Shown in pieces: positions 17,947-25,887 of a stretch of DNA of 30,694 bases. Each line of letters opens with the position of its first letter. The stretch's first letter is position 1. The notes beneath the pieces were generated by a model. It saw nothing but the letters and a program-made list of their open reading frames with translations, was not told the DNA's origin and did not search any database. The stretch covers positions 1 to 30,694 of the forward strand of contig JAICHT010000004.1 of assembly GCA_025924755.1 (NCBI GenBank), given 5' to 3'. A program made the position numbers and the translations under genes. The stretch comes from Chitinophagaceae bacterium. Lineage in GTDB: Bacteria; Bacteroidota; Bacteroidia; Chitinophagales; Chitinophagaceae.

Positions 17947-18546
17947 TTAATCCGTAGAGGGGTTATCAGCGGTATCGTTTAAGAGAGAATTTCGCATAGC
18001 GTCAAAAGGTTCCTTCTTACCATTAATAATAAATTTCTTTTTTGAAAGCACTCCAGCGAGTATCCCAATAATGGCACCCGTTGCAGAACACGATAATCCA
18101 TACAGCAATGCCTTTTCACTGGCAGTCCTTTTAAATGCATTGTCAATACCTATAAAAATGTCGGTAAAAGGATTACCGGTTTCAGGTGTTTTAGGATCAT
18201 CACCCGATGCAAAACCCGCAATAGTTCCGACTGCCAATCCTACAACAGTTCCCCAAATCAGGCTCCTTTGTAAAACCCCTTTTCTTTCCAAGCGTATGGA
18301 AGTAATGTTTGGATATGCGTATTTAGAAGTAATTATACCACTCGGTAAGGGACCCCGTTTTGGCAAAGGCACGTTCGCAAGGCTTATAGTAGAATCGTCT
18401 ACATTAACAAGGTAACCGAATTTCGCTTGAGCGTTTTGGTTGATCAGCTTCACGTTATAATTCTTATTACGGGGAAGCACGGTATCCATCAGGTGAAGAG
18501 GCCCGGGATGACTATATAGACTGATAAGCAGTAAGATTGATTTCAT
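17947..18546 (-). CDS. Hypothetical protein with glycine-rich membrane segments
   Basis: A 199-residue protein of unknown family. A short hydrophobic start (MKSILLLISL) could be a weak or shortened signal peptide. A predicted beta-rich part follows (about 25-90, KFGYLVNVDDSTISLANV), then two small-residue-rich membrane segments, about 95-115 (WGTVVGLAVGTIAGFASG) and 145-168 (YGLSCSATGAIIGILAGVLS), that look like glycine-zipper hairpins. The rest is hydrophilic. The N-terminal part resembles the envelope proteins of Bacteroidota that read like 'response to change' domains, but I cannot assign it. It borders a region of gene decay and is not obviously in an operon. Confidence 0.6.
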   Translation of the reverse strand: MKSILLLISLYSHPGPLHLMDTVLPRNKNYNVKLINQNAQAKFGYLVNVDDSTISLANVPLPKRGPLPSGIITSKYAYPNITSIRLERKGVLQRSLIWGTVVGLAVGTIAGFASGDDPKTPETGNPFTDIFIGIDNAFKRTASEKALLYGLSCSATGAIIGILAGVLSKKKFIINGKKEPFDAMRNSLLNDTADNPSTD

Positions 18547-19182
18547 AAAAAATATGTTTTGGGTTAATACTATATTTTATGCAACTTATTATAAACTTCA
18601 GCGCTTCCTTTCCTGAATTCTCTTCTAAACAGGGCCATTCTTTGCGTGTATATTTCTGGTACAGCACCTCCGCAATAGCTTATGTTTATGTGCTCTTTGT
18701 TTCAGGAAGCTGTTTTCATATAGGCTGTTATAAAAATAAGAGTGACGTTAACTGCAATCTATGATACCAGTCATTGGAATAGCTATTTTTAATCAATTGT
18801 TTAAACGCAGAAGAGCGAAGTGGTCAAAGCATGCAGATAAAACTCTTATTAATACTGCCGCTAAGGCACAGCTGTATGCAAATGAGTAGTACTAGGATAT
18901 AGAGCTTTTCAAAAGTCTATATTACATAAAGTGGATACTAGCTGAGGGGCATTGTGGTTGGACTGCTTTGTGGTTTCATTAGAATATAGGCGGTATACAC
19001 TCCAGCTATTCTCAACTTCTAAGTGAGGCTGAATTTAACTGGTCATAATAGACGTTACTGTAAATGCTGAATAGCTTGTAAACTGTATAGGTTACAGTAA
19101 TAGCTAAAGCTTTTACGGCAAGAATATTAAGTGTTCTGAAAAGCGCTCGTCTGTGTACTAATTCGACAGCAGGAAAATAAAG
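18547..19182. other. Gene-free stretch, possibly decayed sequence
   Basis: About 640 bp with no reading frame that looks coding on either strand, many scattered stops, and no repeat or RNA gene that I can recognise. It lies next to a clear pseudogene, so it may be old coding DNA that has decayed past recognition. Confidence 0.5.
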
Positions 19183-19226
19183 CTAAAAACAAAGGAGACA
19201 CTTTGAAGCGTCTCCTTTGTTTTTAG
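19183..19226. terminator. Hairpin terminator after the delta-60 pseudogene
   Basis: A perfect 17-bp inverted repeat (left arm 19183-19199, right arm 19210-19226, ten-base loop) with T runs, 15 bp beyond the stop of the minus-strand pseudogene. It is still intact although its gene is broken. Confidence 0.85.
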
Positions 19227-19241
19227 AAGAAAGTGTTTTCT

Positions 19242-20681
19242 TTATTGTTTCACCAGTATCAAGGTGATGATATGACCATCCTGGTTTACTTCTGCATAAT
19301 AGAGTCCCGGCAGGTAGCTCTTTCCCAACTGCAGTGCGCTATTGGGAGCCACACCTGTATGTACTTCCAGTACTTTGCCTGCTGCATTGAACACTCTTAT
19401 GGTTAGCGGGTCCTTAGCATCGCTGCTCATCAGAATGGTAAACTGCTGGGTGCTAGGGTTCGGCCATGCTGAAATCACTTCTTCCTGCGGCCTATACCCA
19501 GTTATTACTAATTGTTATTGCACGTAACTCATCTAAATCAAAGTTATTTTCTGCTAAAGGAAACCCTGTCCGGGTTGTACCATTAATACCAAAAGAAGAA
19601 CCTCCGCTGCCATTAGTATATAGGCTGGCCAATGCAAAATCCGCACCTACATTGTACCGGTTAAAATAGTTCACTACACCACCAGCAATTATTTTCCCAT
19701 CGCTCTCAATAGTAATGGTATTCCCAAGAGCATTATTAATATTGAGGTAGATACTCCCACCCCTATCTCCAAAGCTAGCATCTATTGTACCTTCCGTATT
19801 ATACCTTCCAACAACTAATTTGAGAATATTTTTGTTGCTGGATAACTAAAATCAGTTGTAAGATCCGTACTACCATCAAATACCAACTTTCCATAGGTTT
19901 GCAATGCCATTGATCCCATATAGTTTTCTCTATTATCTAAATCAGCAATCACCTTTCCTCCGGTTCTGTACGAAGCATCCAATGTCCCATTGGCATTATA
20001 GCGAACAAAAGCAATATCATAGTGATTTAGGTCAGTCGCACCCATACGGTTGATTGTACCTGCTAAAATAATTTTATCATCGTTTTGGATAACACTTTTC
20101 CTGCTGTGCCAAAAGAAAGGTCAAGGCTACCATCGCTGTTATATCTTAAAACAGTAACACTTCCATTAGACATTCCAGAAGCTACAACTTTTTCCCAGAT
20201 TGAAATTTTAAAGTAGTAATAGAAACACCATAATTATCAGCTTTCCCGGCTGTTCCAAAAGTAAGATCTTGAGATCCATTTGTATTAAAGCGATAAATTC
20301 CTAAAGCTCCTCCAGCAATTATTTTACCATCAGTTTGTATAACAAGAGCATTGGTAGCTATATAAAAAGCAGGGCTATTATTTTCAAAATAAACTACCCA
20401 CAGTTACCAAACGTATTGTCTCAACTACCATCGATATTGAAACGTTCTATGTAGTTAAAGTCAACTGAACCGATAAATTGACTAACGATCCTTGAAGCAC
20501 GTCCCTCTACAACGATCTTACCATCGCTTTGCGCAGCCATACTGTTGTATGAGGTATAACCATCTCCCACATTTTGTTGCACCCAACCAACGTGACCAAA
20601 AGAAGAATCCAACGTACCGGACTATGCTTGTGATAAATAAATAAAAAAGAAGCTTAAAAAAATTAAAAAGAATGTTTTCAT
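19242..20681 (-). pseudogene. Broken delta-60-repeat beta-propeller protein with T9SS sorting tail
   Basis: The gene starts with ATG at 20681 and a signal peptide (MKTFFLIFLSFFFIYLSQA), then an in-frame TAG at 20624-20622. The same frame goes on with GTLDSSFGHVGW and stops again at 20421. Reading on in shifting frames recovers about six delta-60 repeats (patterns like DGSLDLSFGTAGKV and IQTDGKIIAGG). The end is a type A T9SS tail (ISAWPNPSTQQFTI to ILVKQ, 19478-19242). Frame changes are needed near 20400, 20193, 20095, 19825 and 19490. Intact relatives are secreted beta-propeller proteins of unknown role. With two stops and five shifts among intact neighbours, this is a decayed gene rather than sequencing error. 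Confidence 0.9.
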
Positions 20682-21163
20682 ACACTTATATTATTATTGT
20701 TTAAAATAGATTTTTCAGCTTTCCAGATGAACAAAGGATTGTATTCAGGAGCCAGCCGTGAAGTGTAGTAGCATACCTTAAAGACAAGGCAAGCTTTTAA
20801 ACCATACAGATAGCTTTCGCTTTATAGCTATTTCAGGGGATAATGTAAGTGGTGGGAACAATAGTGGAATGCGAAGTTGAATTTTAAGTAAGTAAAATCA
20901 GTAATAAATGATCTTTTTACAAGAAACTTTAAAAAATAGCATAAATATGCTATAGATGTTTTAGTACACTGCTTTAGTTTGTGACCTCACAAAGAAATCT
21001 TACATCATTATTGATGTTTTGCTAAGCCTTGTGCTTTAGCTGCACCAACGATGAAATGAAGAGTATACAATAATTTATTGTTGGTGAAAACACCAACAAT
21101 GGTATAAAAGAAATATATGCAGAAAGCCTGTGATGAGACGAACCTATATAAAGGAAGGTTTTC
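20682..21163. other. Gene-free stretch with one hairpin
   Basis: About 480 bp without a credible gene. It contains a perfect 10-bp hairpin at 21077-21100 (ATTGTTGGTG, AAAA loop, CACCAACAAT) about 65 bp beyond the end of the minus-strand Mut7-C-like gene. It could act as a weak terminator for that gene, though the T run is poor. Nothing else was recognised. Confidence 0.5.
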
Positions 21164-21640
21164 TTATGAGTAACTCCACTGTTTTACTTTTTCTACTAAA
21201 GCCAGCATCCTGTTATAATGCGGACCGTTCCAGTAAATGCGTTTGCAAGTAGCACACTGCCAAAATTCATTGTAGTATTTGCTGGTGTTGGATAGTAGCT
21301 GCCCTTGTATATTTTCTTTTTGCACAGATTGAACCATGCCATTGCATACCATGCATCTTGAAAAGGGATTCAGTTTGCTGGTTAAATGAAAATGCTGTAC
21401 CACTTGTTTCAACTGTTCGGTTGGGTCTTCACTTTGTATGATGAAAGATACAACAGCCGGGTATTTAGCAAAGCCTGTATATCTGGATAAAAGAATCCGG
21501 TTTTGTTCCAATGCAAGCGCTATCAATTCAGCTTGTGTAAATGCATTACTATACACTATATCAAAGCCCAGTAACCGAAGGTTCCTTGCTAGCTTACCCA
21601 AATGCACATCGACAATAAAAAGAGGCTTTACCGTTTCCAA
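21164..21640 (-). CDS. Shortened Mut7-C-like PIN/zinc-ribbon protein, probably inactive
   Basis: A 158-residue protein matching the Mut7-C RNase domain: FIVDVHLGKLARNLRLLGFD (Asp11, Asp27) and a C-terminal zinc ribbon with Cys96/Cys99 (RCMVCNG) and Cys129/Cys132 (CATCKRIYW). Full-length relatives carry an N-terminal ubiquitin-like domain of about 80-90 residues; here it is absent, since an in-frame TAG lies two codons before the TTG start and a terminator lies just upstream. Acidic residues expected in the PIN-like active site are also missing: the TRD motif reads SRY (Tyr54) and the Asp before the helix ELI is replaced (FTQAEL). I infer a truncated, catalytically dead copy, perhaps on the way to a pseudogene. 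A binding role cannot be excluded. Confidence 0.7.
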   Translation of the reverse strand: METVKPLFIVDVHLGKLARNLRLLGFDIVYSNAFTQAELIALALEQNRILLSRYTGFAKYPAVVSFIIQSEDPTEQLKQVVQHFHLTSKLNPFSRCMVCNGMVQSVQKENIQGQLLSNTSKYYNEFWQCATCKRIYWNGPHYNRMLALVEKVKQWSYS

Positions 21641-21686
21641 CTCCTACAATTTATCAATATTATTTACAGCGTGTGGTAGCTATTAA

Positions 21687-21726
21687 AACAAAACCGGCCT
21701 GCTTATATGCTCAGGCCGGTTTTGTT
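21687..21726. terminator. Terminator of the response-regulator gene
   Basis: A perfect 15-bp inverted repeat (arms 21687-21701 and 21712-21726, ten-base loop) with a GC-rich core (CCGGCCTG) and outer T/A runs. It lies 19 bp after the stop of the minus-strand response regulator and before the Mut7-C-like gene, so it separates the two. Confidence 0.88.
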
Positions 21727-21745
21727 ATCAAAAAACAATATGAAA

Positions 21746-22120
21746 TTAATTCAGCAATCCTTTAATGGATTGATACAACTGATCTCTCGTAAACGGCTTT
21801 TCCAGAAAAACGTCTGCACCATTTTCAAGCGCTACGTCTTTAACCGAACCATCAAAACCCGAGATCATAATGATTTTTACAGCCGGATAATTCTTCTTAA
21901 TAAACGAAATAAAATCTACACCAAAACCATCCGGCAATTTATTATCCAGCAATACTACCGACGGTTGTTCCTGCTGTAAATACTCCTCGGCAGCGGCCAG
22001 GTTTTTTACATGATCCAGGTCCATTTCTTTTCCGTTCAGCAAAATATTTAGCAGTAAGCACATATCGCCTTCGTCTTCAATAATCAACACTTTTTTATGA
22101 GATAATGCAGCTTTTGTCAT
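21746..22120 (-). CDS. Single-domain response regulator (CheY-like receiver)
   Basis: A 124-residue stand-alone receiver domain without an output domain. The phosphorylation site is Asp59 (VVLLDNKLPDG), with the acidic pocket Glu15/Asp16 (LIIEDEGDM), Ser87 in the Thr/Ser position (IMISGFDG) and Lys108 (LEKPF) all present, so it should accept phosphate from a histidine kinase. No kinase gene is nearby, making it an orphan that works with a partner elsewhere, by protein-protein contact or in a phosphorelay. A perfect inverted repeat lies about 50 bp before its start and a strong terminator follows, so it is a single-gene transcript. Confidence 0.92.
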   Translation of the reverse strand: MTKAALSHKKVLIIEDEGDMCLLLNILLNGKEMDLDHVKNLAAAEEYLQQEQPSVVLLDNKLPDGFGVDFISFIKKNYPAVKIIMISGFDGSVKDVALENGADVFLEKPFTRDQLYQSIKGLLN

Positions 22121-22428
22121 GATTTACTTTTTAATCGGGTATCTTAAATTTTAGGATAAATGAGTAGCTTGTATAGTAAAATAAACAACCATTTTACTAT
22201 ACAATTATGAAAAGTAAAATTATAGAAAACGCTTCACAATAATACGAATGGGAAAGATTTAACGTATTAGCTTTCCTGTAGTATCAAGTAGCAAATTTTT
22301 ATTGGTGCTGTTATAAATTGCTTTTCTTCTTTTACTGCATAGCCTGTCTATATTAAAACAAAACGGCATAATAACTATAAGTATTTCAATTCAAAACCCT
22401 GTGTATATTGCAACAAAAGAAATCAATA
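22121..22428. other. Divergent intergenic region between the receiver and HD-domain genes
   Basis: An AT-rich stretch of 308 bp. Its one clear structure is the inverted repeat at 22169-22204. I could not find a convincing promoter in either direction. Confidence 0.5.
22169..22204. promoter_or_regulatory. Perfect 14-bp inverted repeat upstream of the response regulator
   Basis: TTGTATAGTAAAAT (22169-22182), an eight-base spacer and ATTTTACTATACAA (22191-22204). It is AT-rich, 48 bp before the ATG of the receiver gene. It could be an operator for a dimeric repressor or a leader hairpin. It is not a normal terminator, since no gene ends here. Confidence 0.5.
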
Positions 22429-23037
22429 ATGGCGGAAACAATACAACCACTTGGTAGAACAGCATTTGGAAATGCTGCCGATAAAGGCAATGTATTAACC
22501 GAAACAGAAGCAACAGAACTGTTGAATACCTGGGTGCCTAACGAACGGCTGCAACTGCATATGAAACAGGTAGCCGCCGTAATGAAAGCCTGGGCATTGG
22601 AGAAAGAACAGCTACCGGAAAATGAAGCGTACAAATGGTGGCTGGCGGGTTTACTGCACGATGCCGACTGGGAGCAATATCCCGACCAGCATTGTAAAAT
22701 AATTATAGAAGAACTGGAGAAGCGCCATGTTGATCCGGAAGTTATGCATTGCATCGCATCGCACGGGCCGAAGTATTTTGGAGTGGAACCGGAAAACACG
22801 ATGGATAAAATGATTTATGTATTTGATGAACTATCCGGTTTTATACATGCAGCTGCGTTGATAAGGCCTACTAAATATGAAGGCATGGATGTAAAAAGCA
22901 TCACCAAAAAATTAAAAACCCCTTCTTTTGCCGCACAGGTAAGCCGCGATGATATTAACGATGCACTCAGCAGGATACCTGTTCCTTTAGAAGAAATTAT
23001 ACAGTTTATTATTGAGCACCAGAAAGATGTAGTGTAA
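22429..23037 (+). CDS. HD-domain metal-dependent phosphohydrolase
   Basis: A 202-residue soluble protein of the HD superfamily, which cleaves phosphate esters of nucleotides or related molecules. The motif order is His44 (LQLHMKQVAAVM), His77-Asp78 (LAGLLHDADW), His112 (IASHG) and Asp133 (VFDELSGFI), a complete metal site. Proteins of this shape are annotated broadly as HDIG-type hydrolases; the substrate is not known. I chose the ATG at 22429; an in-frame TTG seven codons earlier is less likely. It is transcribed alone and ends at a bidirectional hairpin facing susE. Confidence 0.88.
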   Translation: MAETIQPLGRTAFGNAADKGNVLTETEATELLNTWVPNERLQLHMKQVAAVMKAWALEKEQLPENEAYKWWLAGLLHDADWEQYPDQHCKIIIEELEKRHVDPEVMHCIASHGPKYFGVEPENTMDKMIYVFDELSGFIHAAALIRPTKYEGMDVKSITKKLKTPSFAAQVSRDDINDALSRIPVPLEEIIQFIIEHQKDVV

Positions 23038-23046
23038 CGTTTTTTC

Positions 23047-23093
23047 TTCAATATAAAAGGGGCTTTCAAACAGAAAGCCCCTTTTATATTGAA
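23047..23093. terminator. Bidirectional terminator between the HD-domain gene and the sus operon
   Basis: A perfect 21-bp inverted repeat (arms 23047-23067 and 23073-23093, five-base loop) with a GGGGCTTTC core and A/T-rich outer arms. It lies 9 bp after the HD-domain stop and 11 bp beyond the SusE stop, serving both converging genes. Confidence 0.92.
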
Positions 23094-23104
23094 TATTAAA
23101 ATTA

Positions 23105-24250
23105 CTATTTAGTAACTGTATACTGCTTTGTAAAAAAGTTTACATAGATCGTATAGGTATCGCTTGCATCAGGCGCCGGCGTGTTAGAACCCGGTACATT
23201 GCCATCTGCTAATAAAGTACCGCCAAGTTTATCTGCACCGCCAAACTTATGATCCCAATTACCATTAAGTGGTAAAAATAAATACGACTTACCGGCGGTC
23301 AGTGGTATAGTAAGGCTGAACTCACCATTGCTGGTTTGTGTAAACTGCTGCGAAGGTGTAGGAACCGGGTTGCCCCATCCGCCTGCAGTAGCATCGCCTA
23401 CAATATATAAGTTAGATGGAACTTTGTAAGGATTGCCTGCAGTAAGAGTATAGGTTCCTTTCAAAAAGTCTACTATGATGGTATAGACGCCATCAGTGGC
23501 CGGCCCGGGAATGTTATTTTTTTCATCCGGCATAAAAGAACCTGCCATTGGATCCGGCGTGCCGGGCACTGCATACTTATGGCCCCAGTCGCCGTTTTTA
23601 GGTAATAATAGATATTGCTTTCCACCAATTAACGGCAATACGATTCCAAAGGTATTATCGTCTATTTTGGTAAATTTCTGGCTTGGTGTAGGAACGGGAT
23701 TGGCCCATCCACCCGGCGTAGCATCGCCTACAATATATAAGCTGTCCGGTACCGGAAACAGCGGTACGGGTTTGGTAGAATAGGGCGTTATAGTGAGCGT
23801 TACTACGTTGGAATATACCGTAGGTATGGAAGAAGCCGAGCCGGATACCTGGTTCACCTGCGCCTTTACCCGCGCCTTTATAGTGCCGGCATTACCCGGC
23901 GTTAATCCTAACGACAAAACCAGTGCATTTAAATCGGCTACCGTATAGGATTGGGTAAGATTACTGGTAAGCGCCACGCTATCCGCTTTATCAAAATTGC
24001 CATTGGCCGAATCAAATTGTAAGGTATAATTAACCGCTGCTTTGTAGCCATAATCAACCGGCTTTGTAGTAAGCGTAAGCGCTGTAGTGGTTTTCTGCGA
24101 GCTGTCCAGCACCATTGTAGATGAACTTGCGGCAAGTGTGCTGGTAGCCGAGGAAGTATTTAAAATAGCACGCTGCTCTTCTTTTTTGCAGGAAACAATA
24201 AACAAAGCTGCCAAAAGAACGAGCAGGGATGATTGTATTGTCTTATTCAT
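23105..24250 (-). CDS. SusE/SusF-like surface glycan-binding lipoprotein
   Basis: A 381-residue outer-membrane lipoprotein (leader ending FIVSC, Cys21) that would hold starch-like oligosaccharides at the surface. After a short linker comes a SusE-type Ig-like domain (about 50-155), then two tandem homologous domains, 170-270 and 280-381. Both open with LYIVGDAT.GGW.NPVPTPSQ and contain a second Trp (NGDWGHK, NGNWDHK), as in the starch-binding domains of SusE/SusF. Their close similarity, seen also in the DNA, suggests a duplication. Bacteroides SusF has three such domains and SusE two. It is the last gene of the operon, 22 bp after susD. Confidence 0.9.
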   Translation of the reverse strand: MNKTIQSSLLVLLAALFIVSCKKEEQRAILNTSSATSTLAASSSTMVLDSSQKTTTALTLTTKPVDYGYKAAVNYTLQFDSANGNFDKADSVALTSNLTQSYTVADLNALVLSLGLTPGNAGTIKARVKAQVNQVSGSASSIPTVYSNVVTLTITPYSTKPVPLFPVPDSLYIVGDATPGGWANPVPTPSQKFTKIDDNTFGIVLPLIGGKQYLLLPKNGDWGHKYAVPGTPDPMAGSFMPDEKNNIPGPATDGVYTIIVDFLKGTYTLTAGNPYKVPSNLYIVGDATAGGWGNPVPTPSQQFTQTSNGEFSLTIPLTAGKSYLFLPLNGNWDHKFGGADKLGGTLLADGNVPGSNTPAPDASDTYTIYVNFFTKQYTVTK

Positions 24251-24272
24251 ATCAAGCTTTTTGTTGGTTATT

Positions 24273-25859
24273 TTAATAACCGGTGTTTTGAGTAAGGTTA
24301 GGATTTGAAGTAATATCCGTAGTAGGTAGCGGGTATATATTCCGGTAATCTTCTACTGCTTTGCCGGTTTTTACACCACCTTTCCACGGCCATAAATAGG
24401 CGCCTGTAGTAAACCTGCCATAACGCACCAGGTCGGTACGGCGCATTCCTTCCCAATATAGCTCGCGGGCTCTTTCATCTAATATAAAATCGGTTGTCAG
24501 TTTATCCGAAGTAATATTGCCCGATGTATTGCCGTATGCTCTGGTACGCAATGCATTTACATATTGCAATGCCAAACCTTTATCGCCGCCAGCGCCGCTG
24601 CGCAGCGTGGCTTCCGCATAAATCAAATACATTTCCCCTAAGCGAAAAACCGGGAAATCAATATCCGAAAAATCCTGGCTTTGGCCCGGCGCACCGGTTC
24701 TGGTTATATTCCTGTATTTGTTAATGGCATATCCATCAGTAAAAGCCGTTAAATCATTAATCTCCAGGTTCTGGCCCTGAGTATAGAATTCAGCACGTTC
24801 ATCCGCAGTGCCGGTATTATCAGGAAACAAACCCGGTAAACTCTTTGTAGTTCTGATGCCGGACCAGCCGCCTGCTACACCCGATTTGTTGGCTGGCATG
24901 CTGCCGCCTACAGAAGCATGGGTTAAAAATGTAGTGCCGCCATAGCTTTGGGTTTTAAGGCCATCATAATTAATAGTAAAAATAAATTCGTTGTTGTTTG
25001 TATTATTGTCTGCCAGCATTAACCAGCGGTAATCACTTACTAATGTATAACCGGCGTCAATTACTTTTTTAGAATAGGTAACCGCATCGCCATATCGGGC
25101 TGTGCCGGTATACACTTCTGCATTCAAATACATACGGGCAAGTAAAGCCCAGGCAGCCGCCTGATCGGCACGGCCATATTCATTACTTTTTGGTGCTGCC
25201 AAATCAGCGTCAACAGCTTTCAGCTCCGATTCGATATACGTAAACAGGTCTTTCCGCTGTATTTGTTTTGGCAAGGTGCCAATAGCATCTGCTTCGGTAA
25301 AAAAAGGCGGGTTGCCAAATAGATCCATTAATACCCAATATTGATAGGCTCTTAAAAACCGCGCCTCTGGCCTGTATCGGCGGATGCTGTCTGCACTGGC
25401 ACCGGTAATGCCTCTTGCGGCTAACTGATCGTCTGTTGATTGCCGCAGAAACTCATTAACCAACGTAATCTGATAAGTAGAACGATAGTATAAGCCAGTG
25501 AGCATCGGGTTGCTGGATGACCAGTTCATGTTATGAAAATCCTGTATGCCCGGATCGCCCCAGGATACTACGGCCTCATCCGTACTTAACTCCTGCGCTA
25601 TCCAATATAGCCGGAGGAAATCGGAGGTGCCTTCGTCAATGCCTTGTATATCGCCATTGCCGGCGGGCCCTTGGTTGCCCGTAAGCGCAAAGCTTCCGTA
25701 TACTTTAGCTAACGCCTGCTTGTAACCGGCCGGTGTGCTATATACCGATTGAGACGTAATATCGTTAGTAGGATACAGGTCCAGTTTTTTGGTGCAGGAG
25801 GCTACAACCGAAGTTATAAAAACCGCACTCAGTGCTATTTTAAAAAATCTTGCGATCAT
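24273..25859 (-). CDS. susD: SusD/RagB family outer-membrane glycan-binding lipoprotein
   Basis: SusD proteins cap the SusC barrel and capture the oligosaccharide at the cell surface. This 528-residue protein has a lipoprotein leader (SVVASC, Cys22) followed by the usual KKLDLYPTNDITSQSVYST. A helical TPR-like scaffold follows, with RFLRAYQYWVLMDLFGNPPF, AAAWALLARMYLNAEVY and, near the end, FPVFRLGEMYLIYAEA and LDERARELYWEGMRRTDLVR, which are diagnostic of the family. It is 28 bp after susC. The ligand cannot be read from sequence, but the amylase next door suggests an alpha-glucan. Confidence 0.96.
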   Translation of the reverse strand: MIARFFKIALSAVFITSVVASCTKKLDLYPTNDITSQSVYSTPAGYKQALAKVYGSFALTGNQGPAGNGDIQGIDEGTSDFLRLYWIAQELSTDEAVVSWGDPGIQDFHNMNWSSSNPMLTGLYYRSTYQITLVNEFLRQSTDDQLAARGITGASADSIRRYRPEARFLRAYQYWVLMDLFGNPPFFTEADAIGTLPKQIQRKDLFTYIESELKAVDADLAAPKSNEYGRADQAAAWALLARMYLNAEVYTGTARYGDAVTYSKKVIDAGYTLVSDYRWLMLADNNTNNNEFIFTINYDGLKTQSYGGTTFLTHASVGGSMPANKSGVAGGWSGIRTTKSLPGLFPDNTGTADERAEFYTQGQNLEINDLTAFTDGYAINKYRNITRTGAPGQSQDFSDIDFPVFRLGEMYLIYAEATLRSGAGGDKGLALQYVNALRTRAYGNTSGNITSDKLTTDFILDERARELYWEGMRRTDLVRYGRFTTGAYLWPWKGGVKTGKAVEDYRNIYPLPTTDITSNPNLTQNTGY

Positions 25860-25887
25860 ATGAAAATCGTTTATTGGTATTTACGGA

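Noticed and set aside
18579..18764. A plus-strand 61-codon frame in the gene-free stretch
   Set aside because: Composition looks random, with no motif, no promoter and no neighbour to support it.
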